DNA from: Bettongia penicillata ogilbyi
Taxonomy: Eukaryota > Chordata > Mammalia > Diprotodontia > Potoroidae
Length of the DNA: 64,000 nt
Direction: 5' to 3'
Assembly: GCA_023548195.1 (NCBI GenBank)
Contig: JAJHZJ010000808.1
Span: 5,980,889-6,044,888 of the forward strand
Part shown: positions 9,286 to 21,659 of the stretch, piece by piece
Layout of the letters: every line of letters begins with the position of its first letter
Numbering within the stretch: the first letter of the stretch is position 1
Translations under genes and position numbers: made by a program
Notes under the pieces: model-generated
Told to the model about the DNA's origin: nothing
The model's input: the letters and a program-made list of their open reading frames with translations, nothing else
Database searches by the model: none

Positions 9286-9424
9286 TCTTGGTCAGGCTAT
9301 ATAGGCCTCTTTTACCAGCTGACACAGTACCAAACAATATTTTGAGGTAACTTTCAGCTGTCCAGGTAGATAAAAGATTTATTAAACCCTTGCATTACCA
9401 ATAGTTGAAGTGTAATTCAAGAAT

Positions 9425-10420
9425 CATTTATTAAGTTCTAGTTCTATTGTATAGGTGGCTGTGGTAGATGCCTAGATGCCTCCTTATTCTCAAAGAGTTT
9501 ATAGTCAGTAGGGGAATGAAACAAATGGACAATTACCTGTAATATAAATTGTTATGTGATAAGTTTCTAAGCCAGTGCATAGAAGGATGACTTCTACTTT
9601 GAGAATTGGGAAAGTATTAGAGATGGACCTAATTCTAGTACCTTGATAATTCATGTTCCTGTTAGGACAAAAAGAGGCTCAAGTCATTGAACAATTAACC
9701 AAAAGGAGGTTTATGTTGCCCTGACACAGCAAGGATACAGAAACACTTATCTTCAGCTTAGGTAGTCTCAGCCTACTTCATCTTCTTATGGAAACATGTC
9801 TCATCAGCAGATCATCAGGGCAGGGTATGATGACTTCTGTTGTCTCAGACACTCATGAAATTTGAGAGGCCTAGACTCACGTAGCTGGGATTTTTTTAAT
9901 GCTCTTAGGTACCACAAAGTTCTCTTAAGGAAGCTGGGGCCAGTCAAATCCTGGGGAAAACTAATCCCTGTCACAGGAGGAAAGGTGGAAGTGTGGGTCT
10001 AACTCATGTTGTGGTGACACCCTGGTAGATGTTGGTCCCATCACAGAAAGACTTTATGGAAGAGAGCCTTGAAGGAAGAAAAGGATTACAGCAGGCAGGG
10101 ATGTAAAAGGAGTCAGTTCCAGCCATGGGTATATCCAGAGCAAATGCCTGAAGTAGGAGAGACAAGATTAAATTGGGGAACAACTAGGAGTCCAACTGGG
10201 CAGGAACAAAGGGTCTAAGATGGGAAATAGTGAGGAAAAAGACTCTAAAGTCAGGTTGGAGCAAACTGTAGCAGGTTTTCAATGATCAGCCAAAGAGATT
10301 AATAGTTAACCTGTAGACAATGGGATGCTTTAGATCAGTGGCATGACATGATCAGACTTGAACGTGTGAAAAATTTCTGTGGAAGCTATGTGAATGGTAG
10401 ATTGGAGAAGAGAGGCAGGA
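9425..10420 (+). repeat. Old unnamed interspersed repeat, copy 2
   Basis: Same family as 592-1585: 'tcaaagagtttatagtc', 'gactttatggaagagagcct', 'caaatgcctgaagtaggaga', 'tgtagacaatgggatgcttt' and 'gtggcatgacatgatcagac'. Interrupted by about 380 bp of different sequence. Confidence 0.5.
9655..10035. other. Unassigned insertion in repeat copy 2
   Basis: About 380 bp splitting the repeat. It could be a solo LTR, since it has a TGTTAGGACAA start and a CCCATCACA end, but I see no target-site duplication or TATA/poly(A) pair. Confidence 0.3.
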
Positions 10421-10429
10421 CCATCAATT

Positions 10430-10515
10430 GATATACATAATAATATAATATATATAATAAATTAAAGTATTATTAAAATAAATATTATATATATGTATGT
10501 ATACACACATATATG
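10430..10515. repeat. AT-rich simple sequence
   Basis: Mostly A/T dinucleotide-like tract (TA, ATA, TATG) with a few ACAC steps. Directly after repeat copy 2. Confidence 0.7.
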
Positions 10516-10584
10516 AAAGCTTCCTGGCATGAGGACTTGGATTAAGGTAATGGTATATAAGAGGAGAGAAAAAGAGAGAAGAGA

Positions 10585-10850
10585 GATGTTTTGATGGTAC
10601 CTAACAGGAAGATATGGGAAGAGGGGAAGGGACCCAAAGGAGTTGGGATCAGATCCTGCCTCTGTTACTTACTCCCTGTGTAACTTTGGGCCAATGGACT
10701 AACCTCTCTGGGGTCCCAGTTCTCACCTTCAAAATGAGGGGGTTGGTCTGGTTAACCTCCAAGGTTCCTTATTGCTCTGCATCTATGATTGTATCTTATC
10801 CTCCGACTGCATGATCTGCAAAGTGTCTTCCAGCTCTCAATCTATGATTC
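10585..10850 (+). repeat. MIR-type SINE
   Basis: 'gttacttactccctgtgtaa', 'ccaatggactaacctctctg', 'ctcaccttcaaaatgagggg', 'ttccagctctcaatctatga'. Plus orientation. Confidence 0.7.
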
Positions 10851-11049
10851 CACAAGCTTAATATTTCTTCCATGTGACAGAGACAGAGACGGATGTTAGA
10901 GTCAGAAAGAATCACAGAACCTTGGAGGCAGAGCAGTTTCGATTGATTGGTGATGTCTAAGGTAAGTAGCTAATGTAGAGGAGAAATGGAGGTCATAGGA
11001 ACAGGGGAACTGAGAAATAGGGCAAAAGAGCCTATCTATCTCACTTTCT

Positions 11050-11600
11050 CTTCAGGGGCTGGTGCAGAAATCACTGTGAGTTTTATTTTTAATTGATCAT
11101 GTCTATGGTATACTAGTTCAGTCCAATCTAATATCATAAGGAATAATTCATAGGATGCTCATAGATAACAATTACAGTAACTTATCAATGTAAATCCTAG
11201 GAGTATTGGCAGAAATTACTGTTATAGATATTTCCATATACCTCAACTTGAACAAAAAAAGTGAGAGAGATAAATCCCATACCACAATATTTTAACAAAT
11301 TGACTTCTAAAATAAAAATGAAAAAAAATCATATCCTAGTTGAATATTAATCTTTCTGTCTTTTGGAGAGTTTCACATTAATCTTTAGAGTGAAATTCAT
11401 AAGGCAACCAAATGGAAGCTACACACATCAGCATCAGCAGGGATGGCCAGAAATGAAAAGGCTGCTTAAATCTTCAACAATATTCATCTTTGTTTCTCAG
11501 AGCTAATGTATTATGGTTATTGTCTTCTTTGCTTACTCAGGGCTTTTGGACTGATGTTGGTAAGGCAGATAGGAGTGCTGTAAGGAGAACAGGAAGCTTA
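11050..11600. other. No recognisable feature
   Basis: AT-rich unique-looking sequence. No repeat landmark or coding signal. Confidence 0.3.
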
Positions 11601-11614
11601 ATTAGATGGGCTGG

Positions 11615-11815
11615 TTGAGAGTGTGCTAGACTTGGAGTTAGATCTTAGTGTGAATTCTGCCGTGGACACTTACTAGCTATGTGGCCCTTAGCATGTCCCT
11701 TAACCTCTTTTAGTTCCAGGGACCTCATCTACAAAATAGCTTAATAGCACCTACGTGATGGGATTGTTGAAATAGCATATGTAAATCATCTTTCAGATCT
11801 TAGTTATACACACAA
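11615..11815 (+). repeat. MIR-type SINE
   Basis: 'cttggagttagatct', 'gacacttactagctatgtgg', 'gtcccttaacctcttttagt', 'cctcatctacaaaatagctt'. Plus orientation. Confidence 0.75.
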
Positions 11816-11889
11816 ATACATATACATGTGCTTATTGTTATTACTATTATTAAGACATCACCATCTCCTAACAAATTCTGGTGTTGGTC

Positions 11890-12412
11890 TTAGCCCCAAC
11901 TCTGTTTCCATCTTCTTACACAACCCTCAAGGAAGAGGTTGGCATTGTCACCTGATGTAACTCAACAAGTCCCAATTGGATTTTGGCCATCAGACTTCCT
12001 GTAAGGGCCTCCAACACATAGTTGGTCTGGCTTTGTCTCCTGTTATGGTTCCAAGTTCTCTGAGGTATACACTGCTCATCTCTATGTCCTTGAGTGGCAA
12101 TTTATCACAGGCTGCTTTCTCTCTTGATGCTGCTCTGATAATCCAAGATCCTTTTGGCTTTCACCCACCCTGGAGAGGCTGTTCTCTAAGCCCACAAAAA
12201 CTTTTAGCTGCCTGCCTTATATTTAAGGATCTTATATTTATCATATTTTGTGCTTATAGTATATTTATTGGGTGTAGACAAACATACATGTTGCCTTTCC
12301 TTGTAGAATGTAACTTCCTTGGTAGAGATCATTTCATTTTTTAACTTTGGATTTCCAGTGCCTACCACATAGTAGGCATTTAGTCAATGCCTATCACTGG
12401 TCATGTAATCAT
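11890..12412 (+). mobile_element. L2 LINE 3' end, decayed
   Basis: Pyrimidine-rich L2-like 3' coding end and UTR ending in the typical 'cagtgcctaccacatagtag' and 'gcatttagtcaatgcctatc'. Its longest open frame (11976-12344) has no RT motif and looks spurious. Confidence 0.55.
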
Positions 12413-13989
12413 TGGGATTAAAGACTTTTTGGTGACTTGAACTAAAAAGTCAGATGATGGGAAGAACTAGACTGGCCTGCCTAATAAAATATGTTGCCCA
12501 GGTATCTGGGCATCTAGGAATGTCATCGCCCAAATCTAGACCTTCTAAGCAAAAAAGAAAACTACTTCTTCAAGCAGTCACAAGAAAAATTAAAATACCA
12601 AGGAACCTCAACCACAATCAGATCATTACATCTCCTATAGAGAAGTGAAAGTCTTGGACTACAATATTCCAAAAGGCAAAAAATAATGAATTATAACCAA
12701 AACTAACTTACCCTGCAAAACTGAGTATAATTCTTCAGAGGAAATAAGTAAACTTTTTACAGAATGATGGACCTTTTGATGTTCTTGAGGAAAAGACTGA
12801 AGATGGAAAGAAATTTAACAATGCAAAGACAGGAGATGAGAACAAAGAAAAGTAAAGAAACGAACAAAAACATTTGAGCAATTAGAAGCAGCCAAATGTT
12901 GGCAAAGTGTTACGTTCTATGTGTTCCTTCAGAATCCGGATGTTTTCAAGGGTCACAGAGGGAGTAAAGAAAGACACGGAGTAAAGAAAAACTGGGGGGT
13001 AGTTTTGTCTTATCTTTTCATTTTTAAGAGAAGAAGGAAAAGGGAGTGAAAAAAGAATACGCTGGGGAAGAAATTCAGAAGGGAAACTTACTATTTCTAA
13101 TTTGTAGCATGTAAGAAAAAGAGTTTAAGAAGAGGATGGCCCCTTTAATGAGGCAAAGAAAAATAGAGACATCAGCCTGGGAGGGAAACAGCAAGTTTCT
13201 ATTGAAAATCACTCTGAAGTCAGAAGGGTCCAGAAAAGCCCTTAGGCAGGCACCTGCGGCTGTCCAATGTATGAGCTTCAGAGTGCAGTAGGTTTAAGGT
13301 TTAAGGTATGTAAACATGGACAAAGTGAACCAGGCATCTCATGAACCTCATGAACTAAACAAAAGAGGATTGAATATACACACAGAGGTTATGTAATAGA
13401 AATACATTTGAACTCAAATAGGGGAACAGATAGGGACAAAGGGGGAGGAAAATTTAAGAGGGAGGGTATAGTCAAAGAGGATCATAGTCGTAAAGAAAAC
13501 AAACACTTTTAAGAGAGTGAATTTTAGAAAAAGAGTGTGAATTAAAAGGAGAGAAATAAAGTTTAAAAACCAGTAAATGGGGTCTCAGCAAGGTTAAGGA
13601 ATAAGGGGAAGAAGAGAGGAATAATACCAATTCAAGGATAAATCACTAGAGTTAATCATATTCTATCTTTTTCACCATCATCTTTGTTGGGAGTGGGGCA
13701 AAAATTATAAAAAAAAAAAGTATAGGAGACTGAGATAGAGGGAAAAACACAATGAATGTGAATAGAGTGCCCATAAAACGGAGGAGGGGAGCAGAATGGA
13801 TCAGAAAGACACAGCAATATGTTGTGTATAAGAAATATTCCTGAAACCTAAAGATTCATAGAGTTAAAATGAGAGATTGGAGTAGAATTTTCTATGCCCT
13901 AAGTGAACTCAAAAAACAAAGACAGCAGTTACGATCTCAGACAAAGCAATGGCAAAAATACATGTTGAAGCTAGTTTTCTTCTAATATT

Positions 13990-14345
13990 TGGAATAATTC
14001 CCTAGTAAATAATCTGATCTTCAGGTTTTTTGTTTTGGAGTTCTTTTTATGACTTGTTCAGCATAATGGCCATAAAGAACAACGAGGATTTCAGAGGACT
14101 AATGATGAAACATGATACCTGCCTCTTAAAAGAGAGATAAGGAGCTCAGAATGCAGAATTAGAATTTTTTTTAAAAAAAAACATGGTCAATGTGGAAATT
14201 TGTTTTTATTGACTATATGTATTTTAATGGGTTTTGTTTCCTCATATTCTTAGTTAGTAGGGGGTAAAAATGGGAAGTTAAGAAGATGGGTCTTGGCTGA
14301 TTTAAATGACTAAAATACTAAAAAATAAAACAAAATACAGGAGGA
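13990..14345 (+). mobile_element. L1 3' UTR fragment nested in the long L1
   Basis: 'agctcagaatgcagaatt', 'catggtcaatgtggaaattt', 'atgggttttgtttcctcat', then an A-rich end near 14330. Looks like the 3' end of another L1 subfamily. Edges are uncertain. Confidence 0.5.
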
Positions 14346-15404
14346 AAGTATACAAAATAAAAAGCATAATAATTTAGACCTCACAAAATCCTTTGTAGAC
14401 CTTGAAAATTTAGTGACCTCCCCCAACCAAGCAAGAAAAAAATTAGTAGATCTCAGTAAAATTGTAGAAAATTTAGATATGATAAATCTCTAGTAATTAC
14501 TGAATGGGAATGAAAAGGTGTATACCTATTTCTCAATTGTTTTGTACTTTTTCAAAAGTTGACCATGTCCTAGAGCATTAAAATTTCTTAAACAAATGTA
14601 GGAAAGCAGAACTATTGAGCACAGTCTTTAGTGATCATAATGCAATAAATTACAATTAATAAACATTCTTGAAAGAAAAGATTCAAGCTACAAGACAGGC
14701 TAAATGATAGAATCCTAAAAAAAAATGTGGGTCAAAGAACAAATAGAAACAAAAAAAATCATCTAAGAAAATGACAATGAAACAATACACCAAGACATTT
14801 GGGGTGCAGTCAAACAGTCCTTAGGGGGAAAATTCACATTTCTAAATGCTTTCATTAACACAAGAAAGATCATGTTGCTTAATTTAGCATACAAATAAAA
14901 AAAGTCTAGAAAGCAATGAATCCAAACACTATGAGACATACAAAAAAGAAAATTCTGCAAATCAAAGAATTCAACAAAACTGAAAACTAAAAATTCCATT
15001 TAATTAATATATGAAACTAGGATATAAGTTTTTGAAAAGAAGGTAAATCATTAGTTAATTTGGTTAATAAAAGAAAGTCAAATTGCCAAAACAAAAAAAA
15101 TGAAAAAGGGAGAATTCATGATAAATGAAAAGGACATAAAAATTATTAGCATCTATTTTGCTTAATTACTTGCCAACAAAATGGATAATTTAAAATGAAT
15201 AAACATTTGCAAAAACATAAAATATTCAGATTAATAGAACAAGAAATAGAGAATTTAAATAGCCCAATCTAAGAAAAAAAAGAAATTGAACAAGTCATAA
15301 AAAAAATCTCCAAAAAAAATCCCAAATCAGATCATTAACAAGGAAATTATTTCAAATATTAGAAGAAAGCTAGCTTCAGTGTTATTTAAATTATTTGTAA
15401 AAAT

Positions 15405-16160
15405 AAGGAAAGTTCTCATCAGCTGCTATGAATTCAATCATCTCTACACTTCTGATTCTCAGATCTACTTATTCAGTCCTAACTGCTCTACTTATCTCAG
15501 TCTCACATCTCCAACTACCTACTGGATATCTTGAGCTGGATGTCCCACAAACCTCCCAAACTCAACATGTCCCAAAATGGGCTCATTATCTCTCCCACAA
15601 AATGTTCCCTCATTCCAAACTTTCCTATTACTGTTAAGCACACCACAATCATCTCAGTTACCCAGTCTTATAACCTCTGTTTGGCATTCAAAGTCCTTTA
15701 TTAATGACTTTACCCTACCCCCAACACATTTCCAACCTTGTTACTCCTTATTTCCCTCCCTCTTCCCAATACTAGACAATCCAGTGATGCTGACCTCTTC
15801 GCTATTCCTCACACAAATCACTCCAGATATTTTCGTTGACTCTGTCCAGTGCCCAGAATGCTCTCTTTCTGTCCTCTTCTCTTCTTTCTTGCTTTTCTGG
15901 GTTTCTTTGATTCACAGCTAAAATCTCACTTTTTACAGGAAACCTTTCCTAAACTGCCTTAATTCTAGTGCCTTTCCCATATCAGTTATTTCCAATTCAT
16001 CCAGTATATAACTTATAGGTACACAAGTGTTTGCATGTTGTCTCCTCCATTAGACTGAGCTCCTTGAGAGCAGGGACTGTCTTTTGCCTTTCTTTGTTTC
16101 CAGCACTTAGTTCAATTCTCAGCACATAGTAGATATTTTATACATATTTACAACTGATTT
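15405..16160 (+). mobile_element. L2 LINE 3' part nested in the L1
   Basis: Starts in the RT region (readable DSQIYLFSPN-like block near 15450, the decayed L2 ADDTQLYL area) and runs to the L2 3' end: 'ctccttgagagcagggactg', 'gcctttctttgtttccagc', 'cacatagtagatatt'. Frames are broken. The L1 continues on both sides. Confidence 0.75.
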
Positions 16161-17234
16161 CTTCAAAAGTCTAAACTAAGGAAAGATAAAACAGAAACTA
16201 ATTTATAGACATGCCTTGAATGAATGGCAATGCAAAAATCTTGAATACAATTTTTGTCTCAGGAAGCTATAGCAAGACGTTAAGAAGATTATGTGATATG
16301 AGCAGATTGGGCTTATATCAGGAATATAGGATCAGTTCAAAATTAGGAAAAATAGAGGCATAACTCTATTAGTAATGAAATAAACAAAAGTCACATAGTT
16401 ATATCAATAGATGCAGAAAAGATTCTTGTCAAAGCACAATACTCATTTATGCTAAAAGCATTAAGAAATATTGGAATAACTGGGTCTTTCTTTAATGTGA
16501 TAAATAGTACATAACTAAAACCAAGAATGACCATTATTCATAATGGAGAAATACTAGAGTTCTTTTCAATAATATTGATGGTAAGCATGGATGTTTATTG
16601 GCACCATTGTTATTTGGTGTGTAAAAATTATTTGAGGGAGTAAACGTGGGTAAAGAAGATATAATATTATTGTTTTATTTTTGCAGATGACATTATGGTA
16701 TAGAGAATCCTAGAGATTTAATTAAAATTATTTAAAATAGTTATTAACCAGTAAAGTAGTAGGACTTAAGCTCACAAATTATTTCTGTATATTACCACCA
16801 AATCTCAGCAGGAAGAGATGGGAAAAAAATTCCATCCAAATAACTACAGAATGTATAAAGTACCTGAGAATACACTTACCAAGACGCCCACAGGAATTAC
16901 ATCACTATAACTATAAAACATTTTCATGCAACTAAGGAAGACAAGTAATTGTAGATTATTATGCTTGGGTCTTACTAATATAATAAAAATGACAATAATA
17001 CCTAATTAAATTTATAGATTCAGTGCCATTTTAATCAAACTACCAAAGTATTACTATATAGAAGTAGGCAAAATAATGACAAAATTCATCTGGAGGAACA
17101 AAAAGTCAAGATTCCCAAGGGAAATAAAGGGGAAAAAAAGGAGGAAGGAAAGGTCCTAACAGAACTACTTCTCAAACTATTAATACAAAGTAATAATTAT
17201 CAAGACTATTTGGTACTAGTTAAAAAAATATCAA

Positions 17235-17480
17235 GGGCAGCTAGGTGGTACAGTGAATAGAGTGCTGGATGTGGAGTCAGGAAGATTCATCTTCCAGAAT
17301 TCAAATCCAGCTTCAGACACTTACTAGCGATGTGACTCTGGTTAAGTCACTTCACTTTGTTTACCTCAGTTCCTCATCTGTAAAATGAGCTGGAGATGGA
17401 AATGGCAAACCACTCCAGTATCTTTGCCAAGAAAACCCCAAATGAGCTCATGAAGAGTCAGACATGACTAAATAACGACA
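17235..17480 (+). repeat. Marsupial tRNA-related SINE, full length
   Basis: Head 'ggcagctaggtggtacagtg', pol III box-like region, MIR-like core ('acttactagcgatgtgactc', 'cctcatctgtaaaatgagct'), then 'gcaaaccactccagtatctt' and 'ggcatgaagagtcagacatg'-type tail. The short imperfect duplication A-rich 'aatatcaa' (17225-17234) and 'aatatatcaa' (17484-17493) flanks it. Confidence 0.85.
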
Positions 17481-17999
17481 AAAATATATCAAAGTTACCA
17501 ATGGAACAAATAACTTCTACAAAGCCCAGAAGTAATTAAGCATTGCACAATCTTAAAAAAGTATAACTATTGGGGTAAAGAACTCATTATTTAATGTAAA
17601 CTGACAGGAAAATTGAAATTCTGTCTGGCAGAAATTAGGCTGAGAGCAACATTTTAACATGAAACAATAAGCTGAAAATATATATATGATCAATATATTA
17701 ATCATTCATACACTAATCAGAGGAGAAGGGAAGGATATCCCTTTCATATTTATGGATAGGTAGAAAGTCTGATCAAGCACAGGATAGATATGACCATAGC
17801 AGATAAAATGGACAATTGTGATTACAAAAAATTTTAAAGTTTTTACACAGACAAAATCAATGAAATGAAAAGGGCAGTTAGAACGTTCCCAGAAAACTAG
17901 GGGAAAAATCCTTTTTAGCAGATTTCTCTAATAATATCCAAGATATAGAGGGAAATGATGTACATATAAGAATAAGAGCCATTCCCCAAAAGATAAATT

Positions 18000-18285
18000 C
18001 TTAGAAGTGTTATTGGTGGGTCAAAGAGTATAATGCCTATCTAAAACACTTTCTAGAACAGTTGGACAAATTCAAGCTTCATCAACAGTTCATTAGTGTA
18101 CCTGTCTTTCCACAAACCTTCCAACAATTTCCATTTTTCACTTTTGTCATATTTTCCAATTTGATAAGTGTGAGGTGGAACCTCAAAGTGGTTTTGATTT
18201 GTGTTTCTCTTATTTGTGATAGGGAGTATTTTTATCACATGGTTGTTGATAACTTGTTTTTCTTCTTTTAAGAACTGCCTGGTCA
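18000..18285 (-). pseudogene. Antisense L1 ORF2 C-terminal fragment
   Basis: The complement reads as the L1 ORF2 C-terminal region: 'taagtgtgaggtggaacctc' and 'gttttgatttgtgtttctct' on the plus strand are the reverse of the block seen in sense at 55950-56000. It abuts the sense L1 that ends near 17995, giving a head-on junction. Confidence 0.65.
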
Positions 18286-18365
18286 TCTAGTTTGATCTTT
18301 ATGTATATTTTCTCATTTGAACCTTACAACAACCATGTGAGGTAGGCTCTTTGGGTATTATAGAA
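18285..18365 (-). repeat. MIR fragment
   Basis: 'ttgaaccttacaacaaccat' and 'gtgaggtaggctc' are the minus-strand 3' portion of a MIR. Confidence 0.6.
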
Positions 18366-18369
18366 GCCT

Positions 18370-19390
18370 TCAAACCACCCTGACATATTCCTAAAATTTC
18401 TTTTAGTCTTAAGTTCCCTCCAGTGTCACTTGAGGGAGAACACGAAGGTAGGTGTAATGTTTGTGAAGTTCTGAAAGTGCACTTCCTGTTCTGACATCAG
18501 TACATCAATTTAAACTTGAAAATAACTCTTCCAGCACCCCACCCCTTGTCTGACACCCCAGCCCACACATACATAACACAATTCATTTAGCACAAAAAGA
18601 ATTCAGGTCAGGCACGAAAATAATTGAAGGGAATCATGTTTGCTAGGACCTAGAACAATTTCCCCTCTGGAATTTCTGGACTGGATTAGCTTTCTCAAAG
18701 TTATTCCAGGAGTCAGTATGGTTTTGGACCTAACCTAGGCTACAGTAATAGAAGTTAGAGTTTCCTTAAGGCTTAAAATTTAGGAGTATCAAATAGCCAC
18801 TGATTTTCATTTTATTATTTTCTGGAATGAGAAGGACCATGATTTTTTATATTTTCTGAACTAATAATAGCTCACACTGATTTAGTCCTTTCTAGCTTAT
18901 GAATGATGTAAAATAATGCATCCTTGACTATTTCTCCAGATGTTTTTAAGTTTCCCTTTCTTTTATCCAATTTCTTCTAAGCAGCTACCTTTTTTTTTGT
19001 CTTGGAGTCTTGTTTCATGTTTCATGACTTTGAAAAGGGAAATGGCTTCATCACAATCTTTACATTTTAAGCCATTCCCAGGCTCTTTAGAGAATATTTT
19101 TTAAAACCAGGGCAACTATTTTTGGTGATATTCTTCTTAAACTATTCATTCCTACTCTTTTCTGATACCATTTTATTTAGGTTCTCTGTTTAGAATTGGC
19201 AACTTCTCTACTTTTAAAAATTGATACATATTATCACTGAGATTTTCAGTCCTCTTTTAGATCATTAGCCTTCCAGCATTCATCTAGACATTTTCTTGGA
19301 CCTGGATTCTTGGCCTTTTATTCCATTTTTAATTTCAGAATCAGAATAGCTAAATCAACTTGAACCAATTTTGCAATTAAAATGTCACAT
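18370..19390. other. No recognisable feature
   Basis: AT-rich, unique-looking. I see no SINE, LINE or LTR landmark and no open frame of note. Confidence 0.3.
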
Positions 19391-19394
19391 AGAA

Positions 19395-19510
19395 TAAACT
19401 CCTTTAGGTGAGGTACTGTCTTTTGCTTCTTTTTGTATCCCCAGTGCTTAGTGTGGTGCCTGGCACATAGTAAGCTCTTAATAAATGTATATTCATTGGT
19501 TGATTGATTG
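19395..19510 (+). repeat. L2 3' terminus
   Basis: 'gtatccccagtgcttagtgt', 'gcctggcacatagtaagctc', 'ttaataaatgtatattcatt': typical L2 tail. Confidence 0.75.
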
Positions 19511-19514
19511 GAAT

Positions 19515-20125
19515 AGAAAATTACATGATGAACTTAATGGAAAAAGTGGTGATCAGAATATGAAACACAACATTATAGCAGATTAGGGCACTTTTGGCGA
19601 TGACAAATGGGTTGAAAAGAGATTAATGGAAAAACACTTGACTATGCCCACTTAACATAGGAGAATTCTATGCTAATATTTCTTTTGTCCTGATATCTAG
19701 GAAAGAAAATGGTGACTCTCAGGATGGGGTCATACTGGTGTACATAACACTTGAATCTATCAGTTAGCATTAATTCAGGTTTGATCCTTTGCCAGTTTTT
19801 ACTTGTGTTTTTTGGAAACTGAAATAGAGCTTCTTTTATAAGGTAGGCAATAGTCATTATTTTAAAGACTGAATGCTCACATTGGTTTCTGAATTTGAAC
19901 TGACTTCTCCAAACTGGAATAACGAGATCTGGATTTCAGTGAATTCTCCGCTTTTTCATCGTCCTGGGGAGCTATAGCATGTTCACAGATACACGACATA
20001 TACAAAATAAATTTACAGTGTTTTGGAGAAGGAATATCAACAACTCAAGGAATCAGGGAGGGTCCCTTGAAAGAAGAGGAGAGAATGGAGAATGGTTCTG
20101 AGGTGATTTGCTCTCCTTATCCACT
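19515..20125. other. No recognisable feature
   Basis: Unique-looking sequence. The open frame at 19642-19857 (minus) has no recognisable motif. Confidence 0.3.
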
Positions 20126-20129
20126 AATA

Positions 20130-20384
20130 ACAGCATATTGGTGTTACTCCCCTGCTAAAGAGCTCCCATTATTTCTTAGGACAAAATACAAACAAATGCT
20201 TGACATTTAAAATCCTGGCCTGTCTTTCCAAAGTAATTATGTATGATTCTTCCTCACATACTCTGTACTCCAGTCATTCTGGCCAACTTGCTATTTCTCA
20301 CATACTGCATTTTATCTCCTGACTCCATGCTTTTGTCCAGACATCCCCCTGCCTGAAATACTCTCCCTAGGTATTCCTAGGTAA
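20130..20384 (+). mobile_element. L2 LINE 3' coding end, decayed
   Basis: 'acaaaatacaaacaaatgct', 'aaatcctggcctgtctttcc', 'cccctgcctgaaatactctc': L2 3' end. It appears to resume after the SINE at 20641-20800. Confidence 0.6.
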
Positions 20385-20387
20385 GTG

Positions 20388-20640
20388 AGGGGCACAGTGG
20401 ATAGAGGGGTGGGCCTGGAATCAGGAAGATCTGGGACAAATCCAACCTCAAACACTTACTAGGGCTGTAACCCTGGACAAGTCACTTAACTTCTGTTTGC
20501 CTCAGTTTCCTCATCTGTAAAGTGGAGATAATAATAGCATCTACCTCCCAGGGTTATGAGAATCAAATGAGATAATATTTGTAAAATACTTAGCTCAAGG
20601 CCTGGCACATAGTAGGACTATATAAATACTAGCTATCATT
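20388..20640 (+). repeat. THER/MIR-type SINE, near full length
   Basis: Head 'ggggcacagtggatagaggg', core 'cttactagggctgtaaccct', 'gcctcagtttcctcatctgt', and LINE-like tail 'gcctggcacatagtaggact'. Nested in the L2. Confidence 0.85.
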
Positions 20641-20804
20641 ACTCTTACCCCTTTTCACTTCCATTTCTTGGGCCACCCAACTCCTTTAAAATGAAGTGGT
20701 GCACTTGTTGCCTAACTAGCTTCCATCGTAGCATTTGATGGAAACTACTTTCTTCAAAATCACCAATGACTTCTTTATTTATAAATTCAAGAATCTTAGT
20801 TTTT

Positions 20805-21015
20805 ATTCTTCTTGATTTCTCTGCAGTAGAGTACAGGGAAAAGGACACTGCCTAGAGATGGAGAAGCTAGGTTCAAATTCCAGCCTAATATTTGTGTGAC
20901 CTTGGGCAGTCACTTAACCTCCATGGACCTCAGTTTTCTCCTCTGTAGAATAACTGTGATGGTTAAGAACTGTGAGGTTCCTTTCAGCTCTAGAACTACA
21001 ACCATCCAAATTCCA
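20805..21015 (+). repeat. MIR-type SINE
   Basis: 'ctaggttcaaattccagcct', 'gaccttgggcagtcacttaa', 'cagttttctcctctgtagaa', 'cctttcagctctagaact'. Confidence 0.75.
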
Positions 21016-21659
21016 TCTTCTGGGGGAGAAAGGAGAGAGAGAAGAGAGAACTTGTACCAAATAAGGAGGAAGAACTTATATACAATAAGGATTTACATTA
21101 GTGAAGCAGATCATAGGTTGAATTTGGGGAAGAAAAATTTGGCAAATTTGGGAGCAACTGAAGAGAATTTGAAGGAGAACAATCTCCATGTCCAGATCAT
21201 ACTGGTCCAGATCCTATTTCTATGTTTCAAGAGAAGTAAGATCAAGGATAATCAAAGAAGAGATAAAAGGAGAAAGGGGGGTTGGGGAAGAATTTAAAAA
21301 GATAGTCCATGAAGGATAAAGGTAAGGTCAAGGCACGAAAAGGAAAGGAAAATAAGAAAATGCTAAGTGGAATAAACAGAGGTTTAAATCAATTGATAGT
21401 GCAGATAAATTTCTGAAATAAATTGACTGAAAAATATTTTGATTTTTTAAAATTAGTAATTGCCTGTAAACTATTTTTAACAAGTTACTAAGGTTGAGAT
21501 ATTTAAAGAAACAAGACTGAACATCTCAAAGGGAAATTATGCAGTGACTTGCATTGGAGGATACAATATCTGTACTTTTGCCACAGCTGAAGGACTATTA
21601 TCTACGTAGGCAGATTTTCCTCCTGGAGGATGTGGTGAAGGGACTTAAAGAATGCCTCT

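Larger units (their letters stand above)
12440..17995 (+). mobile_element. Long decayed L1 with ORF1 and ORF2 remnants, three nested inserts
   Basis: Old L1, order 5' to 3': ORF1 C-terminal remnant (12440-12870, with a reading close to TYPAKLSIIL at about 12702-12734); a spacer without clear landmarks; ORF2 endonuclease start near 13815 (decayed equivalent of the LQETHLK block); endonuclease core near 13925 (ISDKA-like); middle ORF2 near 14400-15400 (GKFTFLNAF-like block near 14840); RT/thumb sequence from 16165; and the ORF2 C-terminal region to 17995. Stops and frameshifts throughout. Inserts: L1 3' end (13990-14345), L2 (15405-16160), SINE (17235-17480). It shows that ORF2-bearing L1s, the presumed helpers of HAL1, existed in this genome. 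Confidence 0.75.

Noticed and set aside
15428..15921. Two overlapping frames as a possible small gene
   Set aside because: They are frame-shifted remnants of an L2 reverse transcriptase and its 3' UTR.
17235..17480. tRNA gene
   Set aside because: The tRNA-like head belongs to a SINE with core and tail. No cloverleaf gene is intact.
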